Positions 33,520 to 42,596 of a DNA stretch of 64,000 bases are shown in pieces. This DNA comes from Providencia rettgeri (GTDB lineage Bacteria; Pseudomonadota; Gammaproteobacteria; Enterobacterales; Enterobacteriaceae), in NCBI GenBank assembly GCA_900455085.1, contig UGTZ01000001.1, forward strand, positions 3,688,501 through 3,752,500, written 5' to 3'. Each line of letters opens with the position of its first letter. The first letter of the stretch is position 1. The notes beneath the pieces were generated by a model. It was not told the origin of the DNA and ran no database searches. It saw nothing but the letters and a program-made list of their open reading frames with translations. Position numbers and translations under genes: made by a program.

Positions 33520-34323
33520 TTACCCTAATAAATCAGCCAGATAATCATTGGCGGGAAAACGGAATGGAACAGGCCCATCAGCAATGCCATCAAGGAATTG
33601 TCGTACACGAGGGTCTTGGTTTTCTCGCAATTCTTCACCCGTTCCCTGAGCAATGACATGCTGCTGCGCAACAATATAAGCATTATCTGCGATACTCAAT
33701 ACCTCTGGAACATCATGGGAAACCACGACACAGGTGACACCCAGCGCTTGATTAAGCTCATCAATCAATTTAACCAAAACCCCCATAGTAATCGGATCTT
33801 GGCCGACAAAAGGTTCATCAAACATGATTAAATCTGGGTCAAGCGCGATAGCACGTGCTAACGCAGCACGCCGTGCCATACCTCCTGACAACTCAGATGG
33901 CATTAATTGAGCAGCGCCACGTAAACCAACCGCCTCTAGTTTCATCATCACCGTCGTATGAATCAGCGATTCTGGCAAGTTAGTGTGCTCACGTAGAGGG
34001 AAAGCCACGTTATTAAATACGTTCATATCCGTGAATAACGCCCCGGATTGAAACAGCATGCTCATCTTTTTACGAGATTGATACAGCTTTGAGCGTGACA
34101 ACGCTGGAATATTGTCGCCATCAAACCAAATTTCACCTTCATTTGGCCGTAATTGCCCACCAATCAAGCGCAGTAATGTGGTTTTACCAATCCCTGATGG
34201 CCCCATAATTGCCGTAATTTTTCCACGAGGAACCGCCAGATTAATATTTTCAAATATTTTCCGGCTTCCACGAGTAAAGGACATGTTCCGTACTTCAATT
34301 AAGTTGTCTGTCTGTGCTTGCAT
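33520..34323 (-). CDS. mlaF: MlaF, ATPase subunit
   Basis: 267 residues: Walker A GPSGIGKTT, signature ELSGGMARRAALARAI, Walker B DLIMFDEPFVGQDPIT and switch His in VVSHDV. Drives the Mla lipid transporter in the cytosol. First gene of the mlaFEDCB operon. In E. coli yrbG lies just upstream; here it is absent, and kdsD follows divergently. Confidence 0.96.
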   Translation of the reverse strand: MQAQTDNLIEVRNMSFTRGSRKIFENINLAVPRGKITAIMGPSGIGKTTLLRLIGGQLRPNEGEIWFDGDNIPALSRSKLYQSRKKMSMLFQSGALFTDMNVFNNVAFPLREHTNLPESLIHTTVMMKLEAVGLRGAAQLMPSELSGGMARRAALARAIALDPDLIMFDEPFVGQDPITMGVLVKLIDELNQALGVTCVVVSHDVPEVLSIADNAYIVAQQHVIAQGTGEELRENQDPRVRQFLDGIADGPVPFRFPANDYLADLLG

Positions 34324-34791
34324 TGTTAAATAACTCGTTATACACCACGCGTAAATATTTTTTATCCGTTCAGATGTTACCGAAAGATAAACTGAAAATC
34401 GTCAAATATCACAACAAAATAGAATTTATAGTATTATAGCGTTGAAAATATGACTTTTAGTGTTACAACCCTGTTTTTACCTTCAGATAACAGAGAAAAA
34501 ACAATATAATTTACTTATAGTCAGCAAAAGCTTTCACTATTAACAGCAGATAGCTCTTAGAATGTTGTGATTTACCTAGCTTGAGGATACTCGAATTTGC
34601 CTATCCATTTTTGGTTCAAGATGCTAATGAAATCGTCTTGTACGTATTAAATTCTACATCGAAGTCCCGAAAAATACTCATTAAGTATAAAACTAACATT
34701 AAAAAATAGCTTAACTGACAAAATACTTACTGATACCAAGTATTCGTTATACAATTTAATTTCGCTAATCCGATTAACTTAAAAGCTACGC
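34324..34791. other. mlaF-kdsD divergent intergenic region
   Basis: 468 AT-rich bases between divergent mlaF and kdsD, where E. coli has yrbG. Candidate AT-rich promoter elements are many (e.g. TATACA near 34749) but none is decisive. No ORF over 60 codons with recognisable similarity and no repeat. Confidence 0.5.
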
Positions 34792-35772
34792 ATGGAACTA
34801 GAAATGTCAAACTTCGATTTTCAGAAAGTAGGTAAAGAAGTTCTCCATATCGAACACGAAGGTTTAAAAAACCTAGAACAATATATCAATACTGACTTTG
34901 ACCGCGCTTGCCAGCTCATTTTTAACTGTGAAGGTAAAGTCGTCGTAATGGGAATGGGGAAATCGGGGCATATTGGCCGTAAAATTGCCGCCACACTAGC
35001 GAGTACAGGAACACCATCATTTTTTGTTCATCCGGGAGAGGCCAGTCACGGTGACCTTGGGATGATTACTCATAACGATGTTGTGTTAGCCATTTCAAAT
35101 TCTGGTGAGTCAGGAGAAATTTTAGCCTTACTTCCTGTTTTAAAAAGAATTAAAGTGCCTTTAATCTGTATGACTAACAATCCTGAAAGTAATATGGGAA
35201 AATATGCAGATGTTCATTTATGTATCAAAGTCCCTCAAGAAGCCTGTCCATTGGGGCTTGCTCCTACCACGAGTACAACAGCTACACTCGTGATGGGAGA
35301 TGCATTAGCGATAGCCTTATTAACCGCCCGCGGCTTCACTGCGAATGATTTCGCACTTTCGCATCCGGGTGGCGCACTTGGGCGCAAACTTTTACTCCTC
35401 GTTCGTGATTTAATGAATACGGGTGATGAAATCCCCCATATTCCTAAAAGTGCGTCTTTACGCGAGGCTTTAGTGGAAATTACCCGCAAAAAACTGGGTA
35501 TGACCGTTATTTGTGATGATGATATGAATATTGAAGGTATTTTCACTGATGGGGATTTACGCCGTATCTTTGATATGGGAATCGACCTGAATAACGCTAA
35601 AATTGCTGATTTAATGACCCCCGGTGGAATTCGAGTATCACCAACCATGTTAGCGGTTGAAGCGCTTAATTTAATGCAATCTCGGCATGTGACTTCGTTA
35701 TTAGTTGCAAATGATAACAAATTAGTTGGTGTGCTACATATGCATGATCTGCTTCAAGCAGGTGTTGTATAA
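34792..35772 (+). CDS. kdsD: D-arabinose 5-phosphate isomerase KdsD
   Basis: 326 residues: SIS domain (VVMGMGKSGHIGRKIAATLASTGTPSFFVHPGEASHGDLGM) plus two CBS domains (FTDGDLRRIFDMG, LMQSRHVTSLLV). Converts ribulose-5-phosphate to arabinose-5-phosphate, the first step towards Kdo. A second in-frame ATG four codons later is an equally possible start. Heads the kdsD-kdsC-lptC-lptA-lptB-rpoN run. Confidence 0.95.
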   Translation: MELEMSNFDFQKVGKEVLHIEHEGLKNLEQYINTDFDRACQLIFNCEGKVVVMGMGKSGHIGRKIAATLASTGTPSFFVHPGEASHGDLGMITHNDVVLAISNSGESGEILALLPVLKRIKVPLICMTNNPESNMGKYADVHLCIKVPQEACPLGLAPTTSTTATLVMGDALAIALLTARGFTANDFALSHPGGALGRKLLLLVRDLMNTGDEIPHIPKSASLREALVEITRKKLGMTVICDDDMNIEGIFTDGDLRRIFDMGIDLNNAKIADLMTPGGIRVSPTMLAVEALNLMQSRHVTSLLVANDNKLVGVLHMHDLLQAGVV

Positions 35773-35786
35773 CATAAGGAAATACC

Positions 35787-36347
35787 ATGACGTCTACCTT
35801 GTTGGAAACCTGCTATGGCCCTGTTGCCAATACTGTTTTAACCAAAGCAGAAAAAATCAAATTATTGATCTGCGATGTTGATGGTGTCATGTCTGATGGC
35901 TTGGTCTATATGGGAAATAATGGCGAAGAACTCAAAGCCTTTAATGTCCGTGACGGCTATGGGATACGTTGCTTATTAACTTCCGGTATTGAGGTCGCCA
36001 TCATTACAGGAAGAAAAGCGAAGCTTCTTGAAGATAGGGCCCAAACATTAGGCATTACATATCTTTACCAAGGTCAAAGCGATAAGCTTTTGGCGTATCA
36101 CGAACTGTTAGATACACTACAATTATCAGCTGAAGAAATAGCTTATATTGGGGACGATCTGATTGACTGGCCTGTTATGGCTAAAGTAGGCTTATCCGTC
36201 GCCGTCGCGGATGCCCATCCTTTGTTATTACCGCGAGCGGATTATGTGACTCGCATTGGCGGAGGAAAAGGCGCAGTCCGCGAACTTTGTGACCTTATTT
36301 TGCTTTCTCAAGGCAAACTGGAAGAAGCAAAAGGTTTATCAATATAA
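35787..36347 (+). CDS. kdsC: Kdo-8-phosphate phosphatase KdsC
   Basis: 186 residues, HAD superfamily without a cap domain: nucleophile motif LLICDVDGVMSDG, IITGRKAKLLEDRA and YIGDDLIDWPVMAKVGLSVAVADAH. Removes phosphate from Kdo-8-phosphate in the cytosol. AAGGAAA precedes the ATG; 14 bases after kdsD. Confidence 0.96.
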   Translation: MTSTLLETCYGPVANTVLTKAEKIKLLICDVDGVMSDGLVYMGNNGEELKAFNVRDGYGIRCLLTSGIEVAIITGRKAKLLEDRAQTLGITYLYQGQSDKLLAYHELLDTLQLSAEEIAYIGDDLIDWPVMAKVGLSVAVADAHPLLLPRADYVTRIGGGKGAVRELCDLILLSQGKLEEAKGLSI

Positions 36348-36363
36348 CGAATAGATTGAATTC

Positions 36364-36939
36364 ATGAGCAATGCGAAGAAGTGGTTAATTATTATTTTAT
36401 CCTTGGTTGTATTAGGGCTTATCGGCTGGAATTTAGCAGGTAGTGATTCTGACAACCAAGAGGATAAAGTAATTAATGATGGTCAACCTAATTATCAAAC
36501 TGATGATTCAGTGACTTTTGTCTATAATCCAACGGGTAATTTAGCGTATAAACTCGTTTCAGATAAAATAGATAACTACACTGAAGGAAAAATCACGTGG
36601 TTTTCAAAACCGGTTCTAACCACTTATAACGAAGCGGGCGAGCCAACTTGGACGGTTAAGGCTTTCAAGGCTAGGTTAACGAACGATAGAATTCTCTATT
36701 TATATAGCGATGTTCAGGTTGATAGCTTAACCAAAGACTCGCAGATCCAACGAATTACAACTGAGAGTGCAGTTGTCAATTTGACAACACAAGACGTTTC
36801 ATCTGATGATAAAGTGACCATTATTGGACAAGGTCTCAATTCTACCGGTATGAAAATGAAGGGAAACCTTCGTACAAGAACGGCTGAATTAATCGAAGAT
36901 GTTAAAACTCATTATGTGTTACAACCAGAAGAGCATTAA
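36364..36939 (+). CDS. lptC: LPS export protein LptC
   Basis: 191 residues: N-terminal membrane helix (KKWLIIILSLVVLGLIGWNLA) and periplasmic beta-jellyroll of the LptC family (WFSKPVLTTYNEAGEPTWTVKA). Receives LPS from LptB2FG and hands it to LptA. Start 16 bases after kdsC; the stop is one base before the lptA ATG. Confidence 0.94.
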   Translation: MSNAKKWLIIILSLVVLGLIGWNLAGSDSDNQEDKVINDGQPNYQTDDSVTFVYNPTGNLAYKLVSDKIDNYTEGKITWFSKPVLTTYNEAGEPTWTVKAFKARLTNDRILYLYSDVQVDSLTKDSQIQRITTESAVVNLTTQDVSSDDKVTIIGQGLNSTGMKMKGNLRTRTAELIEDVKTHYVLQPEEH

Positions 36940-36940
36940 A

Positions 36941-37502
36941 ATGAATCAAGTAACTAAGAAACGTTTTATTCAAGGAGCTGTTGCCAGTGCAATCTTGGCT
37001 CTTAGCCTACCTGCAATGGCATTAAAAAGTGATACGCAGCAGCCAATGACGATTAATTCGGTCAAACAATCTCTTGATTTAGAAAAAAACGTCACCACCT
37101 TTACTGATGATGTTGTTATTAAACAAGGTTCTATTGATATCAGAGCCAATAAAGTGGTTGTAACACGTCCAAGTAGTGACTCGGATAAAATTGTGATTGA
37201 GGCCTTTGGTACCCCGGTTACCTTTTACCAATTACAGGATGATGGCAAACCCAATTAAAGGCCATGCCAGCAAAGCCCGTTATGAGGTCGATAAACAGCT
37301 CGTCACCTTAACAGGCAATGCTTATCTTGAGCAGTTAGACAGCAATATCCAAGGTGACAAAATTACCTATTTGGTTCCTACGCAGCAAATGGAAGCATTT
37401 AGTGATAAAGGTAAACGCGTCACCACTGTAATACTGCCAGCCCAATTGCAAGAAAAAGGCCCAGCAGCGAATAAAAATTCATCAGCAAGTAAGAGTAAAT
37501 AA
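36941..37502 (+). CDS. lptA: Periplasmic LPS bridge protein LptA, frameshifted
   Basis: Signal peptide (RFIQGAVASAILALSLPAMA) and OstA-like beta-jellyroll. The frame stops at 37258 after DDGKPN. Removing one C from the CCC at 37250-37252 restores DDGKPIKGHASKARYEV and continues through VTLTGNAYLEQLDSNIQGDKITYLV, giving about 186 residues (E. coli 185). LptA forms the periplasmic bridge for LPS between LptC and LptD and is essential in E. coli, so a sequence error is more likely than a lost gene. Five bases before lptB. Confidence 0.88.
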
Positions 37503-37507
37503 CTGTT

Positions 37508-38233
37508 ATGGCTACACTAACCGCTGAAAATCTAGCTAAAGCCTATAAAAAACGTAAGGTCGTTGAAGATGTCAGCCTGGAAGTTAAATCAGGAGAAATC
37601 GTTGGCTTGTTGGGACCAAACGGTGCCGGTAAAACCACAACCTTTTATATGGTTGTGGGTATTGTTCAGCGGGACGCTGGCAAAATTATGATTGATGGTG
37701 AAGATATCAGCCTTCTACCACTGCATGAACGTGCTCGTCGTGGAATTGGCTATCTTCCTCAAGAAGCCTCAATTTTTCGCCGCCTCAGCGTTTATGATAA
37801 CTTAATGGCTGTGTTAGAAATTCGCGAAGATTTGAGCTCCCAGCAACGTAAAGAACGTGCTGAGGAATTGATGGAAGAATTTAGTATCACCCATCTTCGG
37901 GACAGTATGGGGCAGTCGCTATCCGGTGGGGAACGCCGCCGTGTGGAAATTGCGCGTGCACTTGCTGCTAACCCAAAATTTATTTTATTAGACGAACCTT
38001 TTGCGGGTGTAGACCCTATTTCCGTCTTAGATATCAAAAAAATCATTCAGCACTTAAGAGATTACGGCCTCGGCGTTTTAATTACCGACCATAATGTGCG
38101 GGAAACCTTAGATGTGTGTGAAAGAGCCTATATTGTCAGCCAAGGGCACTTAATTGCGCATGGGTCACCAACCATGATCTTAGAGAACGAACAAGTGAAA
38201 CGTGTATACTTAGGTGAAGGTTTCCGGTTATAA
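37508..38233 (+). CDS. lptB: LPS export ABC ATPase LptB
   Basis: 241 residues: Walker A GLLGPNGAGKTTTFY, Q-loop YLPQEASIFRRLSV, signature SLSGGERRRVEIARAL, Walker B FILLDEPFAGVDP, switch His in ITDHNVRE. Powers LPS extraction from the inner membrane with LptFG. Followed by rpoN after 41 bases. Confidence 0.97.
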   Translation: MATLTAENLAKAYKKRKVVEDVSLEVKSGEIVGLLGPNGAGKTTTFYMVVGIVQRDAGKIMIDGEDISLLPLHERARRGIGYLPQEASIFRRLSVYDNLMAVLEIREDLSSQQRKERAEELMEEFSITHLRDSMGQSLSGGERRRVEIARALAANPKFILLDEPFAGVDPISVLDIKKIIQHLRDYGLGVLITDHNVRETLDVCERAYIVSQGHLIAHGSPTMILENEQVKRVYLGEGFRL

Positions 38234-38274
38234 ATTATCGTGTTGTCATTTTTTAGGGAGAATAAAACAGATTC

Positions 38275-39720
38275 ATGAAGCAAAGTTTGCAGCTTAGAGT
38301 CAGTCAACAACTTGCAATGACCCCTCAATTGCAGCAAGCTATCCGCTTGTTGCAGCTGTCTACACTTGAGCTTCAGCAAGAAATTCAACTTGCCTTGGAA
38401 ACCAACCCACTTCTTGAACAAGAAGAGTTGAATTCCGAGTCCGAATCTATTGACTCCCTAAATGAAAATACCGATACCAGTGAACTCGACACCAAAGACG
38501 CTCTTGAAAATCATGATATGCCAGATGAGCTCCCTTTAGATGCTGATTGGGATGAAATATATACGGCAGGAACACCGTCAGGGACCAGTAACGATTATAG
38601 TTTTGATGAACTGCCTGTTTATCAAGGTGAAACGACACAAACGCTGCAAGATTACTTGACATGGCAAGCTGAGCTGACCCCTTTTACTGACACAGACAGG
38701 GCAATCGCTACTGCCATTATTGATTCAATAGACGATTCCGGTTATCTGACAACAGCAATTTCTGATATACATGAAGGGATTGATAACCCTGAAATTAGCA
38801 TAGAAGAAGTCATCGCTGTCCTAAAGCGTATTCAGCATTTCGACCCGCTGGGTGTTGCAGCACAAGATTTAAAAGAGTGTTTATTAATCCAATTGTCGCT
38901 GTATCCTCAGCAAACTGATGGGCTACAAGATGCAAAGCGCATTATTAGTAACCATATTGATTTGCTGGCTAACCGTGATTTTCGCCAGCTGGGTAAATTA
39001 ACTCGCTTAAAAGAAGATGCACTAAAAACCGCGATAAACCTGATTTTAACGCTAAATCCAAAACCCGGCCAATCCATCAATACTGGGGAATCAGAATACG
39101 TCATTCCTGATGTTTTAGTGAAAAAAATTGCTGGACACTGGCAAGTTGAGTTAAATACAGATAGCATCCCTAAACTAAGTATTAATAACCATTATGCTTC
39201 AATGCTAAATAATTCAGCAAATGAAGATGACTCGCAATATATTCGTAGTCATCTGCAAGATGCAAAATGGTTGATTAAAAGCCTTGAAAGCCGCCACGAG
39301 ACACTCTTAAAAGTCGCGACTTGTATTGTAGAACAGCAACAAGAATTCTTTGAGCTGGGTGAGGAATATATGAAACCGATGATACTGGCCGATATCGCCT
39401 ATCAAGTGGACATGCATGAATCAACCATCTCACGAGTAACAACTCAAAAGTTTCTCCATAGTCCACGAGGCATTTTTGAGTTGAAGTATTTTTTCTCCAG
39501 CCATGTTAATACGGACACAGGTGGCGAAGCCTCCTCAACCGCAATTCGAGCATTGGTGAAAAAACTGGTTGCTGCTGAAAACCCAGCAAAACCATTGAGT
39601 GACAGTAAATTGACGAGTATGCTGGCAGAACAAGGCATTCAAGTCGCTCGCAGAACTGTTGCTAAGTATCGAGAATCGTTATCCATTCCGCCCTCTAACC
39701 AGCGTAAGCAGCTGGTTTAA
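38275..39720 (+). CDS. rpoN: RNA polymerase sigma-54 factor RpoN
   Basis: 481 residues: Gln-rich region I (MKQSLQLRVSQQLAMTPQLQQAIRLLQLSTLELQQEI), acidic region II, core-binding domain and C-terminal DNA-binding part with HTH (MHESTISRVTTQKF) and the RpoN box ARRTVAKYRE. Directs transcription from -24/-12 promoters with enhancer-binding proteins. GGGAG precedes the ATG. Start of the rpoN-hpf-ptsN-rapZ-npr run. Confidence 0.97.
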   Translation: MKQSLQLRVSQQLAMTPQLQQAIRLLQLSTLELQQEIQLALETNPLLEQEELNSESESIDSLNENTDTSELDTKDALENHDMPDELPLDADWDEIYTAGTPSGTSNDYSFDELPVYQGETTQTLQDYLTWQAELTPFTDTDRAIATAIIDSIDDSGYLTTAISDIHEGIDNPEISIEEVIAVLKRIQHFDPLGVAAQDLKECLLIQLSLYPQQTDGLQDAKRIISNHIDLLANRDFRQLGKLTRLKEDALKTAINLILTLNPKPGQSINTGESEYVIPDVLVKKIAGHWQVELNTDSIPKLSINNHYASMLNNSANEDDSQYIRSHLQDAKWLIKSLESRHETLLKVATCIVEQQQEFFELGEEYMKPMILADIAYQVDMHESTISRVTTQKFLHSPRGIFELKYFFSSHVNTDTGGEASSTAIRALVKKLVAAENPAKPLSDSKLTSMLAEQGIQVARRTVAKYRESLSIPPSNQRKQLV

Positions 39721-39742
39721 TTGATAAAATAAGGAAGATTGT

Positions 39743-40030
39743 ATGGAATTTCAGATTACTGGACACAATATTGAAGTTACTCCTGCATTGCGCGAGACTG
39801 TTGAGAAAAAACTCAAAAAATTGGAGCAATTGTTTGATCGTATTAATGGTATCCAAGTTGTCTTGAAAGTTGAAAAAGTTCAGCAAATTGCTGAAGCAAC
39901 CGTGCAAGTTAATGGAGCGGATCTCCACGCATCAGCGGAAGAAAACGATATGTACGCTGCTATAGATATACTCGTAGACAAACTGTCGCGCCAATTAACC
40001 AAACATAAAGAAAAACTGAGACAACATTAA
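39743..40030 (+). CDS. hpf: Ribosome hibernation promoting factor Hpf
   Basis: 95 residues, short HPF form (MEFQITGHNIEVTPALRETVEKKLKKLEQLFDRI; HASAEENDMYAAIDILVDKLSRQLTKHKEK). Binds the 30S decoding site and promotes 100S ribosome dimers in stationary phase. AAGGAAG precedes the start. Conserved neighbour of rpoN. Confidence 0.96.
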   Translation: MEFQITGHNIEVTPALRETVEKKLKKLEQLFDRINGIQVVLKVEKVQQIAEATVQVNGADLHASAEENDMYAAIDILVDKLSRQLTKHKEKLRQH

Positions 40031-40070
40031 TACATTGACGCGGCTTATTAATTAGCCGAATAATGTTTCA

Positions 40071-40102
40071 AACCAGATGGTGGGATACATCATCTGGTTT
40101 TG
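40071..40102 (+). terminator. Hairpin between hpf and ptsN
   Basis: AACCAGATG (40071-40079) pairs with CATCTGGTT (40091-40099), then TTTG. Weak T-run, so probably a partial terminator or processing site within the operon. Confidence 0.5.
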
Positions 40103-40123
40103 TAGTCCTAAGTGAACAATAAA

Positions 40124-40591
40124 ATGAATAGTGATATAGAAATCCAGTTAAACGTTGTTTTATCATCAGCCTGTACACGTAATAATATTGTGTGCACCAG
40201 TAAAAAAAGAGCTTTAGAAATTATTAGTGAGCTGGCTGCCGTTGAATTGGAATTACCTGAAAATACGGTATTTGAAGCGTTATTAACCAGAGAAAAAGTT
40301 GGCACAACAGGTATTGGCGGCGGTATTGCCATTCCTCATGGAAAGCTGAACGAAGGTGAAAGTAGCCGTGCTGTCGGTGTCTTTTTACATTTAGAAGAGC
40401 CGATTGCTTTTGATGCAATTGATAACCAGCCTGTTGACTTGCTTTTCGCTTTACTCGTGCCATCAGACCAATGTAAAACGCACCTGCATACGTTGTCGCT
40501 TATCGCCAAAAAACTAGCCGATAAAACGCTCTGTAAACGCCTGCGCAGTGCACAAAGTGATGAAGAGCTATACAGCATAATTACAGAGTAA
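40124..40591 (+). CDS. ptsN: Nitrogen-PTS EIIA protein PtsN
   Basis: 155 residues from ATG 40124; a GTG four codons upstream (40112) is in frame but has no better signal. EIIA-NTR fold with phospho-His in GGGIAIPHGKL (residue 72). Accepts phosphate from NPr and regulates K+ transport and other processes without carrying sugar. It could in principle signal to PRD regulators. Part of the rpoN operon. Confidence 0.95.
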   Translation: MNSDIEIQLNVVLSSACTRNNIVCTSKKRALEIISELAAVELELPENTVFEALLTREKVGTTGIGGGIAIPHGKLNEGESSRAVGVFLHLEEPIAFDAIDNQPVDLLFALLVPSDQCKTHLHTLSLIAKKLADKTLCKRLRSAQSDEELYSIITE

Positions 40592-40710
40592 GCGATAAAT
40601 TATGTATCTTGCCATATGCAAATGATATTGTTATGGTTTCTAAGTAATATTAATTGGCAAGTACTGCTTTTCAAGAAACACATTATTAAGAAACAAAAGG
40701 GAGCAAGCTC

Positions 40711-41562
40711 ATGGTGCTGATGATAGTCAGCGGCCGTTCCGGTTCGGGGAAATCCGTTGCCTTACGTGCGCTGGAAGATATGGGTTTCTATTGCGTAGAT
40801 AACCTACCGGTTGTATTACTGCCGGAGTTAGCGAATTCACTGGCTGATCGTAATATTTCAGCAGCGGTAAGCATCGACGTGCGTAATATGCCCGACAATC
40901 CAGAGATTTTCGAAGAAGCGATTGATAAATTACCATCAACCTTCTCTCCTCAATTATTGTTTCTAGATGCCGACCGTAACACGCTTATACGTCGTTACAG
41001 TGACACTCGTCGGTTGCACCCACTTTCAAGTAAAAATCTTTCGCTTGAAAGCGCAATAGATGAGGAAAATGAGCTACTTGAACCTTTACGCTCTCGTGCT
41101 GATTTAGTTATTGATACTTCAGAAATGTCCGTTCATGAATTAGCTGAAATGCTAAGAACACGTTTGATGGGCAAACGTGAGCGTGAACTGACAATGGTGT
41201 TTGAATCCTTTGGTTTCAAACATGGTATTCCTATTGATGCCGATTATGTATTCGATGTGCGTTTTTTACCAAACCCGCACTGGGATCCGAAATTACGCCC
41301 AATGACAGGTCTTGACCGGCCCGTTGCTGCATTCTTAGATAGGCATACTGAAGTCCATAACTTCATCTACCAAACTCGTAGTTATTTAGAATTATGGCTA
41401 CCGATGTTAGAAACCAATAACCGTAGCTATTTAACTGTTGCGATTGGCTGTACAGGAGGGAAACACCGTTCAGTATACGTCGCAGAACAACTTGCCGATT
41501 ATTTCCGTTCCCGTGGTAAAAATGTGCAGTCACGCCACAGAACATTGGAAAAGCGTAAATAA
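40711..41562 (+). CDS. rapZ: RNase adapter protein RapZ
   Basis: 283 residues: Walker A VSGRSGSGKS, DADRNTLIRRYSDTRRLHP, and the C-terminal glucosamine-6-phosphate/sRNA-binding domain (AIGCTGGKHRSVYVAEQLADYF, basic end SRHRTLEKRK). Delivers GlmZ to RNase E when GlcN6P is plentiful, controlling glmS. GGGAGC precedes the ATG. Order ptsN-rapZ-npr as in E. coli. Confidence 0.97.
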   Translation: MVLMIVSGRSGSGKSVALRALEDMGFYCVDNLPVVLLPELANSLADRNISAAVSIDVRNMPDNPEIFEEAIDKLPSTFSPQLLFLDADRNTLIRRYSDTRRLHPLSSKNLSLESAIDEENELLEPLRSRADLVIDTSEMSVHELAEMLRTRLMGKRERELTMVFESFGFKHGIPIDADYVFDVRFLPNPHWDPKLRPMTGLDRPVAAFLDRHTEVHNFIYQTRSYLELWLPMLETNNRSYLTVAIGCTGGKHRSVYVAEQLADYFRSRGKNVQSRHRTLEKRK

Positions 41563-41567
41563 CAGCA

Positions 41568-41840
41568 ATGACCGTAAAAGCCACAATAACGCTCAAAAAT
41601 CGGCTTGGGATGCATGCACGGCCTGCCATGTTACTCTATGATTTAGTTAAACAATTTAACTCTAGAGTTATTTTGCGTAATAATAATCAAATTGAGGCGG
41701 AGGCCGATAGCGTTATTGCGATGTTGATGTTAGACTCAGAACAAGGCAGTAAGATTGATATCGAGGTTAGCGGTCCGGATGAAAATCAGGCCTTGTCTGC
41801 AATTATCAACCTATTCGAAAACAGGTTTGACGAAGAATAG
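41568..41840 (+). CDS. ptsO: Phosphocarrier NPr
   Basis: 90 residues, HPr-like, with active-site His16 in NRLGMHARPAMLL. Passes phosphate from PtsP to PtsN in the nitrogen PTS. Five bases after rapZ. Confidence 0.95.
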   Translation: MTVKATITLKNRLGMHARPAMLLYDLVKQFNSRVILRNNNQIEAEADSVIAMLMLDSEQGSKIDIEVSGPDENQALSAIINLFENRFDEE

Positions 41841-41991
41841 TTGATGAAATGATGAAAAATAGCAGAGTTTCAAGCTAGCTATAGCATGTCAATCAGTAGA
41901 TTTTTATCTAGGCAGGCTTAGAGATCGTGATCATGATCTCTTCCCTTTAAAGCGTATAGCGCCTAATATTTTAAACAAACTTATTTCTAGC

Positions 41992-42021
41992 GACACCCCC
42001 TACCTTATGGGTGGGGGGTGT
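41992..42021 (+). terminator. GC-rich hairpin before rnk
   Basis: CACCCCC (41994-42000) pairs with GGGGGTG (42014-42020), ending TTTGC. Likely the end of the rpoN operon transcript; it lies 30 bases before the rnk start, so could also affect rnk expression. Confidence 0.55.
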
Positions 42022-42051
42022 TTGCTTTGTATGTCTCTATTGGAGTGTGGT

Positions 42052-42462
42052 ATGACAAAGCCAACAATTATTATCAATGATTTAGATGCTGAACGTTTAG
42101 ATGCACTGATGGAACAGCCGGCTTATGCGGGCACACCGGTTGCCGAAGCGCTAAATGATGAACTTGACCGTGCAGATATTCTTAGCCCACAAGAAATCCC
42201 TGCGGATGTGGTCACGATGAACAGTACCGTTCGCTTTTTGGATTTAATCAGCAACGAAGAACGCACACGCACCTTAGTTTACCCTGCGTCACTGAAAGAT
42301 AGTGCGGAGCAACTGTCTGTGATGGCTCCGATTGGTGCAGCCTTGTTGGGCTTGCATGTAAACGATGAAATCAGCTGGGAATTGCCAAACGGTGTTCAAA
42401 CACGTGTTCGTGTACTTGAAATCGTTTATCAACCAGAAGCAGCTGGTGAGTTCCACCGTTAA
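42052..42462 (+). CDS. rnk: Regulator of nucleoside diphosphate kinase Rnk
   Basis: 136 residues from ATG 42052 (TTGGAGTG upstream); a longer frame begins in the hairpin at 42007. Rnk has a short coiled-coil N-terminus (MTKPTIIINDLDAERLDALMEQP) and a GreA/GreB-type C-domain (VTMNSTVRFLDL, YPASLKDSAEQLSVMAPIGAALLGL). It binds RNA polymerase secondary-channel-like sites and affects Ndk levels. In E. coli the gene sits elsewhere (near rna), so its place here differs. Confidence 0.93.
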   Translation: MTKPTIIINDLDAERLDALMEQPAYAGTPVAEALNDELDRADILSPQEIPADVVTMNSTVRFLDLISNEERTRTLVYPASLKDSAEQLSVMAPIGAALLGLHVNDEISWELPNGVQTRVRVLEIVYQPEAAGEFHR

Positions 42463-42544
42463 TCACGACAACGGCTGAATTAAAGAAGGCTTAGCGAAAA
42501 AAGTTTTTATTTAAAAAACTCAGGCAAGCCCTCTGGCATATTCA

Positions 42545-42568
42545 GGCACTCAATTGAGTGCCTTTTTT
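42545..42568 (+). terminator. Terminator after rnk
   Basis: Perfect palindrome GGCACTCAATTGAGTGCC followed by TTTTTT; converges with tldE. Confidence 0.88.
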
Positions 42569-42596
42569 GTTGCCATTAAATAAGCAAAGTAGAGAA

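Noticed and set aside
40652..40666. Possible sigma-54 promoter before rapZ (TTGGCA...TGCT)
   Set aside because: The GG to GC spacing is two bases too short for a -24/-12 promoter.
41930..41949. Palindromic GATC-rich stretch after npr
   Set aside because: Imperfect palindrome with three GATC sites; could be a chance cluster, and nothing nearby suggests an origin or SeqA role.
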